DNA from: Mycobacterium sp.
Lineage (GTDB): Bacteria > Actinomycetota > Actinomycetes > Mycobacteriales > Mycobacteriaceae
Direction of reading: 5' to 3'
Assembly (NCBI GenBank): GCA_025965975.1
Contig: JAOPVX010000075.1
Coordinates: 1 to 32,634, forward strand
Length of the DNA: 32,634 nucleotides
This document shows, piece after piece, positions 15,386-23,736 of this stretch (position 1 is its first letter; every line of letters begins with the position of its first letter). The translations under genes were made by a program, and so were the position numbers. The notes under the pieces are model-generated. The model ran no database searches, was not told where the DNA came from, and worked only from the letters and a program-made list of their open reading frames with translations.

Positions 15386-16815
15386 AAGCTGCCGTCACCG
15401 AGCGAGACACCGCTGGCGTAGCCCCACGCAGCAAGGCCGGAGGTGGCGCGACCGGCGGCGAACAGCCCGGGAATCGGATCACCGCTGACATGAAGCACCT
15501 CGGCGTCGAGCGTGGTCAGCAGCCCGCCGAGGGTGAACCCGGCGCAACTGGCACGCAGATCGATCGCCCCGACCGGTGTGCCGATCGGCCTGCACCATTC
15601 GGGTTTCTTGTGCAGCAGCGGATCCTCGCCGCGCTCGGCCGCAGCGTTGTAAGCCCCGACCGTCGACTGCAGGGACCCGGTCGGCAGCCCGATGTCGGCT
15701 TCCAGCTCGGCGACCGTCTCGCACACCCATGTCGCCGGGCGCTTGAGGAACGGGGTCGCCGACGTCGCGGCCATGGCCTCCTCCTGCGCGTCACCGTCGA
15801 TGATCAGGTACGCCACGTCGTCCTGCTGGTAGAGCGTGAGCTGCCCGATCCTGCCGGAGTACATGTCCTCGGGGACGTAACGCTGACCCCGCGCGTTGAC
15901 GAGGATGCCGCGGACGATCTGCTGCGGGTCGATAAGGAACGCCACCTCGGTGGCGTCCATGTGGGCCAGGTCGGCGCCGAGTGCCTGGGCCATCCGGATG
16001 GACTGCCCGTCGTGTTGTTCGATGGACGCGGCGGGCCGGCCGACGATGCGGGGCGCGTACTGGGCGACCATCGCGTCGTTGTAGGCGAAGCTGCCCGAGG
16101 CCAGCACGACGCCGCGGCGCGCGCGGACGGCGAGCGCCTTTCCGTACTGGCGGGCGAGGAGTCCGGCGACGCGGCCGTCGGTCTGCACCACGAGTGACGA
16201 TGCGTGCACGTCGTAGACCGGTCGAACGCCAACCGAGGTGGCGGTGTCGACGAGCGGCTTCATGAGCATGAAGCCGCCGCTCTTCTCGCCGACTCGCTTA
16301 CCCGACATCTGCGGGACGTGTCCGCGCGGTGCGGGTTTCGCGATGGTGTTGAACGGGAACGCGTTTTCCCCGCCGGTGAACATCAGCCCCTCGTCGCCGG
16401 GCGGCTCCCAGCCCGGCTCGCCCCAGAATTCCGGCTTGAACGGGACGCCCCACCGCACCAGCCAGTCGAAGTGGTCGACGCTGCCCGCGCAGTAGTCGGC
16501 GATCCGGTTCTCGTCGGCGCCCGGCCCCATGGCGACGTTGAGGAATGCCGACATGTTGTCGACGGAATCGTCGAAGCCGCAGGCCTGTTGCAGTCCGGTG
16601 CCCCCGCCGAGGTAGATGAACCCGCCCGCCATCGCGGCGGCCCCGCCCCAGCCACCGGTTCGCTCGAGCACGAGGACGTCGGCACCGGCCGACGCGGCCT
16701 CAACCGCGGCGGCGGCGCCAGCGATCCCGTACCCGGCGATCACGACATCGGCTTCGAAATCCCAGTTCGCGATCTGATCAGCTGGCGTGGGGCGCACGTC
16801 TGCACTTATCGTCAC
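15346..16815 (-). CDS. FAD-dependent dehydrogenase, Kst4D-like (3-keto-5-alpha-steroid delta4-dehydrogenase family)
   Basis: A 489-residue flavoprotein. The FAD motif is VVIAGYGIAGAAAA, followed by GGWGGAAAMAGGFIYLGGGT. Blocks LMFTGGENAFPF, PAPRGH, AGFTLGGLLTTLDAEVL and GYASGVSLGDGSFYGRRAG match the actinobacterial Kst4D as I recall it. Kst4D's proposed catalytic Tyr and Ser in GYASG and a Tyr in ED-x-Y (EDMYSGR) are kept. The reaction would be C4-C5 desaturation of 5-alpha-3-ketosteroids. GTG 16815 overlaps the HsaC-like stop (GTGA), making it the last gene of the hsaD-A-C-like operon. A more general fumarate-reductase-like role is the alternative. Confidence 0.8.
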   Translation of the reverse strand: MTISADVRPTPADQIANWDFEADVVIAGYGIAGAAAAVEAASAGADVLVLERTGGWGGAAAMAGGFIYLGGGTGLQQACGFDDSVDNMSAFLNVAMGPGADENRIADYCAGSVDHFDWLVRWGVPFKPEFWGEPGWEPPGDEGLMFTGGENAFPFNTIAKPAPRGHVPQMSGKRVGEKSGGFMLMKPLVDTATSVGVRPVYDVHASSLVVQTDGRVAGLLARQYGKALAVRARRGVVLASGSFAYNDAMVAQYAPRIVGRPAASIEQHDGQSIRMAQALGADLAHMDATEVAFLIDPQQIVRGILVNARGQRYVPEDMYSGRIGQLTLYQQDDVAYLIIDGDAQEEAMAATSATPFLKRPATWVCETVAELEADIGLPTGSLQSTVGAYNAAAERGEDPLLHKKPEWCRPIGTPVGAIDLRASCAGFTLGGLLTTLDAEVLHVSGDPIPGLFAAGRATSGLAAWGYASGVSLGDGSFYGRRAGRSAAKG

Positions 16816-17720
16816 GGACGGATCGCCACCGGCAGCTCGCCCGTCCACTGGTGGCCCCAGTAGCTGTCGGCGGTGATTTCCTCTGCGGTGTAATACGTTT
16901 CGTCAACCCGCATGCCGTCCGTGCCGAACTCGATGTCCCACCCCCCGGGTGCGCGCACGTAGAACGACACCATCTTGTCGTTGGTGTGCCGTCCGAGCGT
17001 CGACGACAGCTGGAAGCCCTCGGCGTTCACCCGGTCCAGCGCAAGCCCGACCGCGTCGAGGCTGTCGACCTCGACCATGATGTGGACCAGTCCGGGCGCG
17101 CCTCCGCGGGCGGCCGGGCAGACGGCGAGGCTGTGGTGTCGCTCGTTCACGCCGAGAAACCTGATCCGCACCGGGCCGTACTGCGGTGGTGCTGGCACCC
17201 GCCACGCGCCGCGGGAGACAAAACCCAGCACGTCGGTGTAGAAATCGAAGGCGGCGTTGGGATCTATTGCGGGCAGGACCACGTGCCCCAATCCCTGTGC
17301 ACCGGTGACGAACCGGGCGCCGAACGGCGTGACGACGGGGCTGTGGTCGAGGACCGCCCCGTGAAACACCTCGATCGTGGTTCCGCTGGGGTCGGCGAAC
17401 GTGATGGCCTCCTCGACGCGCCGGGCGTCGGCCTCTTCCTGCGGAAGTGGTTTGACGCCAACACCCGCGGACTGCAGCGTTTCGGAAACGCGAAGCAGCG
17501 CAGGCCGGTCCCGGACCTCCCATCCGATGGTGACGACTTCATCGGTTTCCCCTTGGGTCACTACGATCCGCGCGGCGCGCTCGTCCATGCGTAGGTAGAG
17601 GGCGGATTCGTCAGGACCGGTTCCCTTGGCGAATCCGAGCACGCCGAATGCGAACGCGCGCCAGCGGTCGATGTCGTTGGTCTGAACCTGGATGTAACCG
17701 AGGCTCTTGATATCAGCCAT
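16812..17720 (-). CDS. Extradiol ring-cleavage dioxygenase, HsaC-like
   Basis: A 302-residue two-domain type I extradiol dioxygenase, the usual HsaC/BphC length. The Fe(II) ligands are all present: His146 (GLGHVVL), His213 (GLVHIMVEV) and Glu264 (GWDIEFG). NERHHSLAV, holding the second-sphere catalytic His, and TLGRHTNDKMVSFYV are also conserved. It would meta-cleave a catechol such as 3,4-DHSA, the ring-A catechol from steroids. It starts 19 bp after the HsaA-like stop and is coupled to the Kst4D-like gene by GTGA. Similarity to HsaC runs across the whole length, including FADPSG-x(4)-EVFHG. Confidence 0.9.
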   Translation of the reverse strand: MADIKSLGYIQVQTNDIDRWRAFAFGVLGFAKGTGPDESALYLRMDERAARIVVTQGETDEVVTIGWEVRDRPALLRVSETLQSAGVGVKPLPQEEADARRVEEAITFADPSGTTIEVFHGAVLDHSPVVTPFGARFVTGAQGLGHVVLPAIDPNAAFDFYTDVLGFVSRGAWRVPAPPQYGPVRIRFLGVNERHHSLAVCPAARGGAPGLVHIMVEVDSLDAVGLALDRVNAEGFQLSSTLGRHTNDKMVSFYVRAPGGWDIEFGTDGMRVDETYYTAEEITADSYWGHQWTGELPVAIRP

Positions 17721-17739
17721 TGTGTTGTCCCGTTCTCGA

Positions 17740-18921
17740 TCAGATCAGGCCCGCCAGCGGACCCTCGGGCTGGACACCGAACGAGCTGAGCGCCGAGGCG
17801 TGGAAGGTGGTGCCGGGCACGTGGATTGCGTGGGCGAGTCCGGCGTGGGCGTCTCGCCAGTAACGTTGCAGCGGCTTGTCCATCCGCAACGCGTTGCCAC
17901 CGGAGCGGGAGAAGATCTGGTCGACGGCCATCACGGCGCGCCAGGCCGAACGCACCTGTGTCCGGCGGCCTGCCGCGCGGTCGGCGAACGACACCTCGGT
18001 GCCGGAGTCCACCAAGTCGTAGATCCGGTCGACGTTGGCGAGCAGCTCCTGGCGCGCCGCGTTGATGTCGGCGGCCGCTTCACCGATCGCATACATGACG
18101 TAGGGGTCGTCCTTGATCGCCGTCCCCGCGGCGCCGACACGGTCGCGCTGATAGTCCAGGTGGGCGGCGAGCGCACCCTCGGCGATCCCGATCACCGCCG
18201 AGGTGATGCCGAGCGGGAACATCGTCGACCATGGCATCAGGTACAACGTCTCGGTCATCCCCGCCTTGCGCTGGGCGGTGCCGTCCATCACCTCGGTGGC
18301 ATTCATCGTCCGGTACTCAGGCACGAAGGCATCCTTGACGATGATGTCCTTCGATCCTGTTCCCCTCAGGCCCACCACATTCCAGGAGTCCTCGACGATC
18401 TCGTAGTCCCTGCGTGGCAGGATCATGTGCAGCATCCTAGGCGGCATGAGCGGTCTGCCGTCCGCGTCACCGACCATGGCGCCCAGGAAGATCCAGTCGC
18501 ACGCATCGGTTCCCGAGCTGAATTGCCAGCGGCCGTTGAAGATGTAGCCCCCGTCGACCGGTTTCGCCACACCCTGCGGGGCGTAGGGAGAGGCAACCCA
18601 AGTGTCGGTATCGGTGCCCCAGATCTCTTCAGCGACCTTTGGGTCGGCGTAGCCGAGCTGGTAGGGGTGTACACCCACGACACCGGTTATCCATCCCGAC
18701 GCCGGATCCAGTGACGCGACCGCCATCACCGTCTCGGCGAACTCGTGAGGATGCACCTCGAAGCCGTTGTACTGCTTGGGTTGCAGCAGCCTTATCGCGC
18801 CGACGGCCTTGAGTGCCTTGACCGTCTCGTCGGGCAGTTGGCCGAGCCGCTCCGCCTCCAACGCCTGCTCGCGCAAGTGCTCGGCGATCGCCGCCACCCT
18901 GTCGAGAACCCTGTCGGCCAT
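17740..18921 (-). CDS. Flavin-dependent monooxygenase, HsaA-like
   Basis: A 393-residue protein with the acyl-CoA dehydrogenase fold, the same length as M. tuberculosis HsaA. Typical blocks are RLLQPKQYNGFEVHP, ASLDPASGWITGVVGVHPYQLGY, GRWQFSSGTDACDWIFLGAMV, NVVGLRGTGSKDIIVKDAFVP and a C-terminal HAIHVPGTTFHASAL. HsaA hydroxylates the phenol 3-HSA to the catechol 3,4-DHSA with FMNH2 supplied by HsaB. No flavin reductase gene is in the island. The ATG follows AAGGA by 6 nt. The gene lies between the HsaD-like and HsaC-like genes, giving the order of a meta-cleavage operon. Confidence 0.9.
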   Translation of the reverse strand: MADRVLDRVAAIAEHLREQALEAERLGQLPDETVKALKAVGAIRLLQPKQYNGFEVHPHEFAETVMAVASLDPASGWITGVVGVHPYQLGYADPKVAEEIWGTDTDTWVASPYAPQGVAKPVDGGYIFNGRWQFSSGTDACDWIFLGAMVGDADGRPLMPPRMLHMILPRRDYEIVEDSWNVVGLRGTGSKDIIVKDAFVPEYRTMNATEVMDGTAQRKAGMTETLYLMPWSTMFPLGITSAVIGIAEGALAAHLDYQRDRVGAAGTAIKDDPYVMYAIGEAAADINAARQELLANVDRIYDLVDSGTEVSFADRAAGRRTQVRSAWRAVMAVDQIFSRSGGNALRMDKPLQRYWRDAHAGLAHAIHVPGTTFHASALSSFGVQPEGPLAGLI

Positions 18922-19015
18922 GATGTGTCCTTATCTGTCGGCGCTAGGAGATGGTGGACCCCGCCGAAGCCATCATGGCTCGCTGTCCCGATCAGCGGAA
19001 CCGGAATCGGGTTCG

Positions 19016-19879
19016 CTAGCTATCGCGCAGCAGAAAAGCCAGTACTGCGGCTTCGAACGCCGCCTTGGCCTCGATCATCGCCCAGTGCCCACAGTTGGGA
19101 AACACGTGCAACTCGGCGTTGGGAATCGTGCGCATTGGGATCAACGCCATGTCCAGCGGGCTGACCCGGTCATCGCGCCCCCATGTCAACAGCGTCGGCG
19201 CCTTCACCTTGTGCATCATCGCCCATGGCATCGGGGCATCCGATGCGCGCATCGCTGCCATCATCTGGCCGAAGGCGGCCTTACCGTACATACGGCGAGC
19301 GCTCGCCAACGTGGGCGGGTCGGTGGCCAATGCCCAGCGCTCCTCGATCAGCTCATCGGTCACCAGTGCGGGGTCGTACACCATCGAATGCAGCCAGTCG
19401 ACCAGCCGTTGGCGAGTCGGATTCTCGGTGAACTCCTGCAACAACCTGATGCCTTCGCTCGGGCCAGGGCTGAATACATTTGTTCCGATTCCGCCGATCG
19501 TGACAAGGCGTCGAACCTTGGCCGGGTGCCGGATCGCGTAGTTGATGCCGACACCGCCGCCCATGGAATTGCCGATGATGTCAACGGAGTCGAGTCCCAA
19601 CGCTTCGACAAAGGTGACCGCTGCACCCAGTGCGGTCACCATCGGGTGACCGCCGAAGTCGTCGCTGACGCCGAAACCGGGGAATTCCAGAATTAGGCAA
19701 CGGAAATGCTTGCCGAATGTGTCGAGCATGCCGCGGAAGTTCCGCCAGCCGGTGACACCGGGACCGGAGCCGTGTAGAAGCAGCAGGGGAGGGCCCTCGC
19801 CCGCCTCGTGATAGCGCAGGGCACCCGCGTCGGTGGAAATCTCACGAAGCGTGCGGTCGTAGGTCAGTTCCTCTGCCAT
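19016..19879 (-). CDS. C-C bond hydrolase, HsaD-like (alpha/beta hydrolase)
   Basis: A 287-residue alpha/beta hydrolase of the meta-cleavage-product class. The oxyanion region is LLLHGSGPG, the nucleophile Ser105 lies in GNSMGGG, the acid Asp237 in WGRDDRVSP, and the base His265 in PNCGHWAM. HsaD hydrolyses the ring-cleaved 4,9-DSHA. ATG 19879 gives the family N-terminus (MAEELTYDR); ATG 19909 would add ten residues and is possible. It is first in a four-gene minus operon; 94 bp separate it from the HsaA-like gene, a gap with a small palindrome (18968-18980) but no clear terminator. Confidence 0.88.
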   Translation of the reverse strand: MAEELTYDRTLREISTDAGALRYHEAGEGPPLLLLHGSGPGVTGWRNFRGMLDTFGKHFRCLILEFPGFGVSDDFGGHPMVTALGAAVTFVEALGLDSVDIIGNSMGGGVGINYAIRHPAKVRRLVTIGGIGTNVFSPGPSEGIRLLQEFTENPTRQRLVDWLHSMVYDPALVTDELIEERWALATDPPTLASARRMYGKAAFGQMMAAMRASDAPMPWAMMHKVKAPTLLTWGRDDRVSPLDMALIPMRTIPNAELHVFPNCGHWAMIEAKAAFEAAVLAFLLRDS

Positions 19880-19961
19880 CACCGATCCCGTCGCTGACAA
19901 ATGGGCCATACCTCAGATTGGCATCGTGACACACCGCCACGCAGTCGCTGTTCCGATCAGC

Positions 19962-19980
19962 GGGCCAGTGTTACTGGTCC
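19962..19980. promoter_or_regulatory. Candidate operator palindrome upstream of the hsaD-like operon
   Basis: GGGCCAGT-GTT-ACTGGTCC is an inverted repeat of two 8-bp arms with one mismatch and a 3-bp spacer, 83 bp upstream of the ATG at 19879. Symmetry and place suit a dimeric repressor. It is not a KstR-type box. Confidence 0.45.
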
Positions 19981-19996
19981 ATTTGAGATTTCATGG

Positions 19997-20029
19997 CGAA
20001 GGGGCACCCCTTGTGGGGGTGCCCCTTCG
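19997..20029 (-). terminator. Strong hairpin terminator after the small secreted protein gene
   Basis: CGAAGGGGCACCCC pairs perfectly with GGGGTGCCCCTTCG across a 5-nt loop, giving a 14-bp GC-rich stem. It lies 12 bp beyond the stop of the minus gene ending at 20042. There is no long T tract, which is usual in mycobacteria. Confidence 0.8.
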
Positions 20030-20041
20030 TATTTGGGCGGT

Positions 20042-20371
20042 CTACTTGACGTCGACGTAGATCGTCTTGCCGATGACCGTGGTGCCGAAATTGTCACCGG
20101 GGCTACCGGAATCGGTTCGGCTGTAGGTCTGGCCGGGCCGCACGGCGACCACGGTGGCCTGATCCAGCGGGGTCGAACCGACGCGGTTCACGATCACGTG
20201 GTAGCCGTCGGCGTGCAGCTGGTTGATGGTGTCCTGGGCGTTGCCTGGACCGGTCGGGGCGGCCCCCGCCGGTGCGGCAAGGCCGAGGATCGCGGCGGTC
20301 AATCCGCCGGCAAGGACAGATGTGAATGTCGCCGCCCTCGCGGCTCCAGTCGCAAATCCGAACTTCTTCAT
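20042..20371 (-). CDS. Small secreted protein of unknown function
   Basis: A 109-residue protein. The N-terminus MKKFGFATGAARAA is basic, followed by a hydrophobic stretch (SVLAGGLTAAILGLAAPAG) and an Ala-x-Ala-type cleavage site near residues 36-38, so it is a Sec signal-peptide substrate. The mature part of about 70 residues begins APTGPGNAQDTINQLHADGY and contains VIVNRVGSTPLDQATVVAVRPGQTYSR, resembling a family of small mycobacterial exported proteins of unknown role. It has no cysteine and no lipobox. ATG 20371 follows AGAAGG by 8 nt. A 14-bp stem terminator follows, so it is monocistronic. It is divergent from the amidase gene. Confidence 0.85.
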   Translation of the reverse strand: MKKFGFATGAARAATFTSVLAGGLTAAILGLAAPAGAAPTGPGNAQDTINQLHADGYHVIVNRVGSTPLDQATVVAVRPGQTYSRTDSGSPGDNFGTTVIGKTIYVDVK

Positions 20372-20583
20372 TGTTGCTGCCTTCTTGTTTCGTCTTCTTC
20401 ATTTGTTTCGAGCCGTGGCATGGGTGTCGCGGTTCGGACGCTGCGCAGCTGTTTTCTTTAACCAACAAGATCACCGCTTTCATTCCACTGGCAGAATTTG
20501 ATCGGCGGTTGGCAGCAACAAATCTGTTGACGCATGTGCATGCTGGCGGCGACGCCATCGGCACCGACTGGCATGATCAACCG

Positions 20584-21642
20584 ATGGTGCTCAGCCATAC
20601 CGAATCGCCGACCGTGCACCGGCTGCCGGCGACCCCGTCGACCGTGCACTGGGGCTACTTCGACCCGCGCCTTCCGCCGGTACTCACCGTCGCCTCCGGC
20701 GACTTGGTGGCGATCGAGACCCTGACCCACCACGCAGGCGATGCACCCGACCTCCTGATGGACGGGGGCATCAGCGACGTTTTCGACCGCGTCACCGACC
20801 GCGGCCCCGGTCCGCATCTACTCACCGGCCCGATCGCCGTCGACGGTGCCCGTCCGGGAGACGTGCTGCAGGTCGACATCCTGGAGGCCACACCGCGGCT
20901 GCCGTATGGCTCCAACCTGGCGGCGCACTGGGGCTATCTGTACGGCGAGATCCCGGTCGAGCGGGTGACCATCTACGAAATCGACAGCGATGCCAGCCTC
21001 GGCCGGGCCCTGTTCGCGTACGACTGGACCGCGACACCGCTGGCGGATCAGCCAGGAACAATCGTCAGCCCCGATAACGACGCACGCCAGCCCGCGCTGC
21101 CCGGCGTCGTCGTGCCCTTGCGCCCGCATTTCGGCACCATGGGCGTGGCCCCGGCCAAGGCGGAGCGCGTGTCATCGGTGCCACCAGGCGACCACGGCGG
21201 CAATGTCGACAACTGGCGCATTGGGGCAGGCGGACGGATGTACTACCCGATCCAAGTGCCCGGCGCACTGCTGTCCGCAGGCGATCCCCACGTCTCGCAG
21301 GGCGACGGCGAAATCAGCGGCACCGCGCTTGAGGCATCATTGAATGGTCTGCTGCGCTTGACCATTCGCCGCGACCTGCCGTTCACCGTTCCGGTGCTCG
21401 AGACCTCCACCGAACTGCTGGTGCACGGGTTCGGCGACACGCTGGACGAGGCGATGAAGTATGCGGCACTGCGCACACACGGCATTCTGCAGAGCTACCT
21501 TGGGCTTTCGCGTGCGGACGCCTACTCGTTCATGTCCGTCGCCGCCGACTTCACCGTCACTCAGGTGGTCGACCAGCGTCAGGGCGTGCACGGCCGCATC
21601 GACAAACGCTGCTTCCCACGCTGGACGGGGATACCGGGGTGA
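20584..21642 (+). CDS. Acetamidase/formamidase family amidohydrolase
   Basis: A 352-residue FmdA/AmdA-family protein that hydrolyses short amides to ammonia and the acid. Characteristic blocks are VHWGYFDPRLPPVLTVASGD near the start, HLLTGPIAVDGARPGDVLQVDILE, RPHFGTMGVAP, PPGDHGGNVDNWRI, YYPIQVPGALLSAGDPHVSQGDGE and the late AYSFMSVAADFTVTQVVD. The His and Asp residues in GDHGGN and GDPH-x(4)-GDGE are expected zinc ligands. ATG 20584 follows a CATGAT box by 6 nt; the longer reading from 20326 overlaps the divergent secreted-protein gene. The 212-bp gap upstream shows no further feature. It is coupled to ridA-like by GTGA. Confidence 0.87.
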   Translation: MVLSHTESPTVHRLPATPSTVHWGYFDPRLPPVLTVASGDLVAIETLTHHAGDAPDLLMDGGISDVFDRVTDRGPGPHLLTGPIAVDGARPGDVLQVDILEATPRLPYGSNLAAHWGYLYGEIPVERVTIYEIDSDASLGRALFAYDWTATPLADQPGTIVSPDNDARQPALPGVVVPLRPHFGTMGVAPAKAERVSSVPPGDHGGNVDNWRIGAGGRMYYPIQVPGALLSAGDPHVSQGDGEISGTALEASLNGLLRLTIRRDLPFTVPVLETSTELLVHGFGDTLDEAMKYAALRTHGILQSYLGLSRADAYSFMSVAADFTVTQVVDQRQGVHGRIDKRCFPRWTGIPG

Positions 21643-22064
21643 GCGCCAACGCGATTCGCTCGTTCACGTTCACTCCCGCCGATGGCGTGCCACCGGCCGT
21701 CGCGCCGTTCGCCCACGCCACAGCCGCCGGGCCCACGTTGTACGTGACGGGCCAGATGCCGACCGACGTCACCGGCGCCGTGGTCGGCGATTACGTCGCG
21801 ATCCAGACCGATCAGGTGCTGCGCAACCTGCTGCGGGTCACCGAGTTGTGCGGCGGGGGACTGGCCGATGTCGTTTCGGTCCGCGCCTACCTTCTGGACT
21901 GGAATGACTACGGTGCCTTCAACGCCGCCTACACGGCCTGGTTTACCGACCGGCTGCCGTCGCGCACGTGTGTCGGTGTCACCGGTCTCGCGGTGGGTGC
22001 CCTCGTGGAGATCGAGTGGGTGTGCTGGCGAAGCGACGGCTGGAGGGCCACAATCGGGTCATGA
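21639..22064 (+). CDS. RidA/YjgF-family protein
   Basis: A 141-residue RidA-fold protein. It has LYVTGQMPTDVTGAVVG, QTDQVLRNLLRVTELCGGGLADVVSVRAYLLDWNDYGAFNAAY and SRTCVGVTGLAVGALVEIEWVC, where the Arg matches the imine-binding Arg of RidA. RidA enzymes hydrolyse reactive enamines/imines to ketones and ammonia; relatives act as small-molecule deaminases. The start GTG overlaps the amidase stop (GTGA), so the two likely work on the same nitrogen compound. The exact substrate is unknown. Confidence 0.85.
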   Translation: MSANAIRSFTFTPADGVPPAVAPFAHATAAGPTLYVTGQMPTDVTGAVVGDYVAIQTDQVLRNLLRVTELCGGGLADVVSVRAYLLDWNDYGAFNAAYTAWFTDRLPSRTCVGVTGLAVGALVEIEWVCWRSDGWRATIGS

Positions 22065-22115
22065 GGCCTGCGGGGCCGAATGACTGCCGCGGGTTGGTCC
22101 CTCGAGGAGGACACC

Positions 22116-23012
22116 ATGAGCATCCTCTACACACTGGCAGTGGCCGGGGCGGCCTGCCTCGGAACGATCTGGCTGACCCTGCAGAACATCCGGGTCATCA
22201 AGCAGTTCGAACGGGGCGTCGTGTTCCGGTTCGGGCGGTTGCAGAACCGCGTTCGCCAACCGGGGCTGGCCATGCTGATCCCGATCGCCGATCGCCTGCA
22301 GAAGGTGAACATGCAGATCATCACGTTGCCGGTGCCAGCCCAAGACGGCATCACCTGCGACAACGTGACCGTGCGCGTCGACGCGGTCATCTACTTCAAG
22401 GTGGAGGATCCGGTGCGCGCGGCGGTCGACGTGCAGGACTACATGTCCGCCATCGCGCAGGTGGCGCAGACCTCCCTGCGCTCGATCATCGGAAAGAGCA
22501 ACCTTGACGACCTGCTGTCCAACCGCGAACTGCTCAACCAGGGCCTCGAGCTGCTGATCGACAGCCCCGCGCTGGGCTGGGGCATCCACATCGACCGTGT
22601 CGAGATCAAGGACGTCGTGCTGCCCGACTCGATGAAACGCTCGATCGCCAGGCAGGCCGAGGCCGAGCGTGAGCGACGGGCCCGCGTCATCACCGCCGAC
22701 GGCGAACTGCAGGCGTCCGAGAAACTCGCCCAGGCCGCCGCGGTGATGTCGGTAGAGCCGGCGGCGCTGCAGCTGCGGCTGCTGCAGACCGTCGTCGAGG
22801 TCGCCGCCGAGAAGAACTCCACGCTCATCCTGCCGTTCCCGGTCGAGCTGCTGCGATTCCTGGAACGTTCGACACCGGAACGCGGCGAGGAGGCGACCGC
22901 CTCCACCAACGGCGAGACGCCGGAACTGACCGCGCCAAAGGTTCCCGACGATGTTCGCGGCATCTCGCTCGACGAACCGCTGAAGGGACGGCCATCCGGC
23001 CAGAACGCCTAG
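22116..23012 (+). CDS. SPFH/Band 7 (stomatin-like, slipin) membrane protein
   Basis: A 298-residue protein. One N-terminal membrane helix (about residues 4-22) is followed by the SPFH domain: RVIKQFERGVVFRFGRLQ, RQPGLAMLIPIADRLQKVNMQ, DNVTVRVDAVIYFKVEDP and the AEAERERRARVITADGEL coiled coil. The C-terminal 40 residues are low-complexity and acidic. Slipins oligomerise at the membrane and organise or protect protein complexes. There is no NfeD partner next to it, which slipins often have. ATG 22116 follows AGGAGG by 5-6 nt, one of the best ribosome sites in the window. It lies 51 bp after the RidA-like gene. Confidence 0.88.
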   Translation: MSILYTLAVAGAACLGTIWLTLQNIRVIKQFERGVVFRFGRLQNRVRQPGLAMLIPIADRLQKVNMQIITLPVPAQDGITCDNVTVRVDAVIYFKVEDPVRAAVDVQDYMSAIAQVAQTSLRSIIGKSNLDDLLSNRELLNQGLELLIDSPALGWGIHIDRVEIKDVVLPDSMKRSIARQAEAERERRARVITADGELQASEKLAQAAAVMSVEPAALQLRLLQTVVEVAAEKNSTLILPFPVELLRFLERSTPERGEEATASTNGETPELTAPKVPDDVRGISLDEPLKGRPSGQNA

Positions 23013-23043
23013 CACTGGCAAACGTTTGGGGCATGATCGCCTC

Positions 23044-23442
23044 ATGTCTTTGGACGCCGCTACCGTCAGCCGCTGGATCGATGAATATATCGACACCTTC
23101 GCCGCCTGCACCCGAGGCGATCGGGACATGTCCGTGCTGCTGAGCCACTACGGTGTCCCGCTGATCGTGACCAGTGACGACGGTGTCATCACGGTGATGA
23201 CCGACGACGAAGCGGCCGCGGTGATGCAGAGCCTTGTCGACGGCCTGCGGGCCAACGGCTATGACCACACCGATGTGCTGCATTCGGAAGTGTCGGTACT
23301 CAACGCCGTCTCGGCGCTCTACCGTGGCACCTTGTCCCGCCGCAACCGCGATGGCGGGGAAATCGACTGCCCCACAATCACTTATCTCGTTACCGACGAC
23401 GTCGCCGGGTTACAAATTGTATCGCTGGCAACTCACGGGTAA
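23044..23442 (+). CDS. NTF2-like small protein
   Basis: A 132-residue protein starting MSLDAATVSRWIDEYIDTFAAC. The N-terminal helix, short central sheet and C-terminal strands ending TITYLVTDDVAGLQIVSLATHG fit the NTF2/SnoaL cone fold of many small mycobacterial proteins. No catalytic residue set is recognised; binding of a small hydrophobic ligand or simple scaffolding is possible. The ATG follows a CATGAT box by 6 nt. It lies 31 bp after the SPFH gene and ends 3 bp from the convergent nitrile hydratase accessory gene. Confidence 0.7.
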   Translation: MSLDAATVSRWIDEYIDTFAACTRGDRDMSVLLSHYGVPLIVTSDDGVITVMTDDEAAAVMQSLVDGLRANGYDHTDVLHSEVSVLNAVSALYRGTLSRRNRDGGEIDCPTITYLVTDDVAGLQIVSLATHG

Positions 23443-23445
23443 TGG

Positions 23446-23736
23446 TTAGAGCGGCGTGCGCGCGGTCGGCGCGGCGTCGTCGAGCGCCGCGGGCGTTGTC
23501 AGATCCAGGTCGACGACCATGGATTCCAGTGCCGCGCCCCAGCTTTCGTAATAGGGGCGCTGAGGGGCCTTGGCGATCTCGTCCATCAACCGCAGGCGAA
23601 ACGCGTCCCACGGCAGACCGAGCTTGTCGACAAGGGTGACCGCGATCGCCAACGCGCGTGCCTGCCACGGTGCTTCGAAGACGAGCTCGCCGTTGTCGCG
23701 GGGCAGCGACGCGTCGTCGAACGGTGCGCCGGTCAT
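23446..23736 (-). CDS. Nitrile hydratase accessory protein (beta-subunit-like activator)
   Basis: A 96-residue protein resembling the N-terminal part of the nitrile hydratase beta subunit. It contains [31 protein letters not shown] and [14 protein letters not shown]. Such small proteins form a complex with the alpha subunit and deliver cobalt, by subunit swapping, to the apo-enzyme. It comes last in the beta-alpha-accessory operon and its ATG overlaps the alpha stop (ATGA). Ala/Pro-rich residues end the protein. The longer reading to 24150 is an out-of-frame shadow of alpha. Confidence 0.85.
   Translation of the reverse strand: MTGAPFDDASLPRDNGELVFEAPWQARALAIAVTLVDKLGLPWDAFRLRLMDEIAKAPQRPYYESWGAALESMVVDLDLTTPAALDDAAPTARTPL

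Noticed and set aside
18968-18980. AGCCAT-C-ATGGCT palindrome between the hsaD-like and hsaA-like genes
   Set aside because: Arms of 6 bp with a 1-nt centre cannot form a useful hairpin and are common by chance in this sequence.
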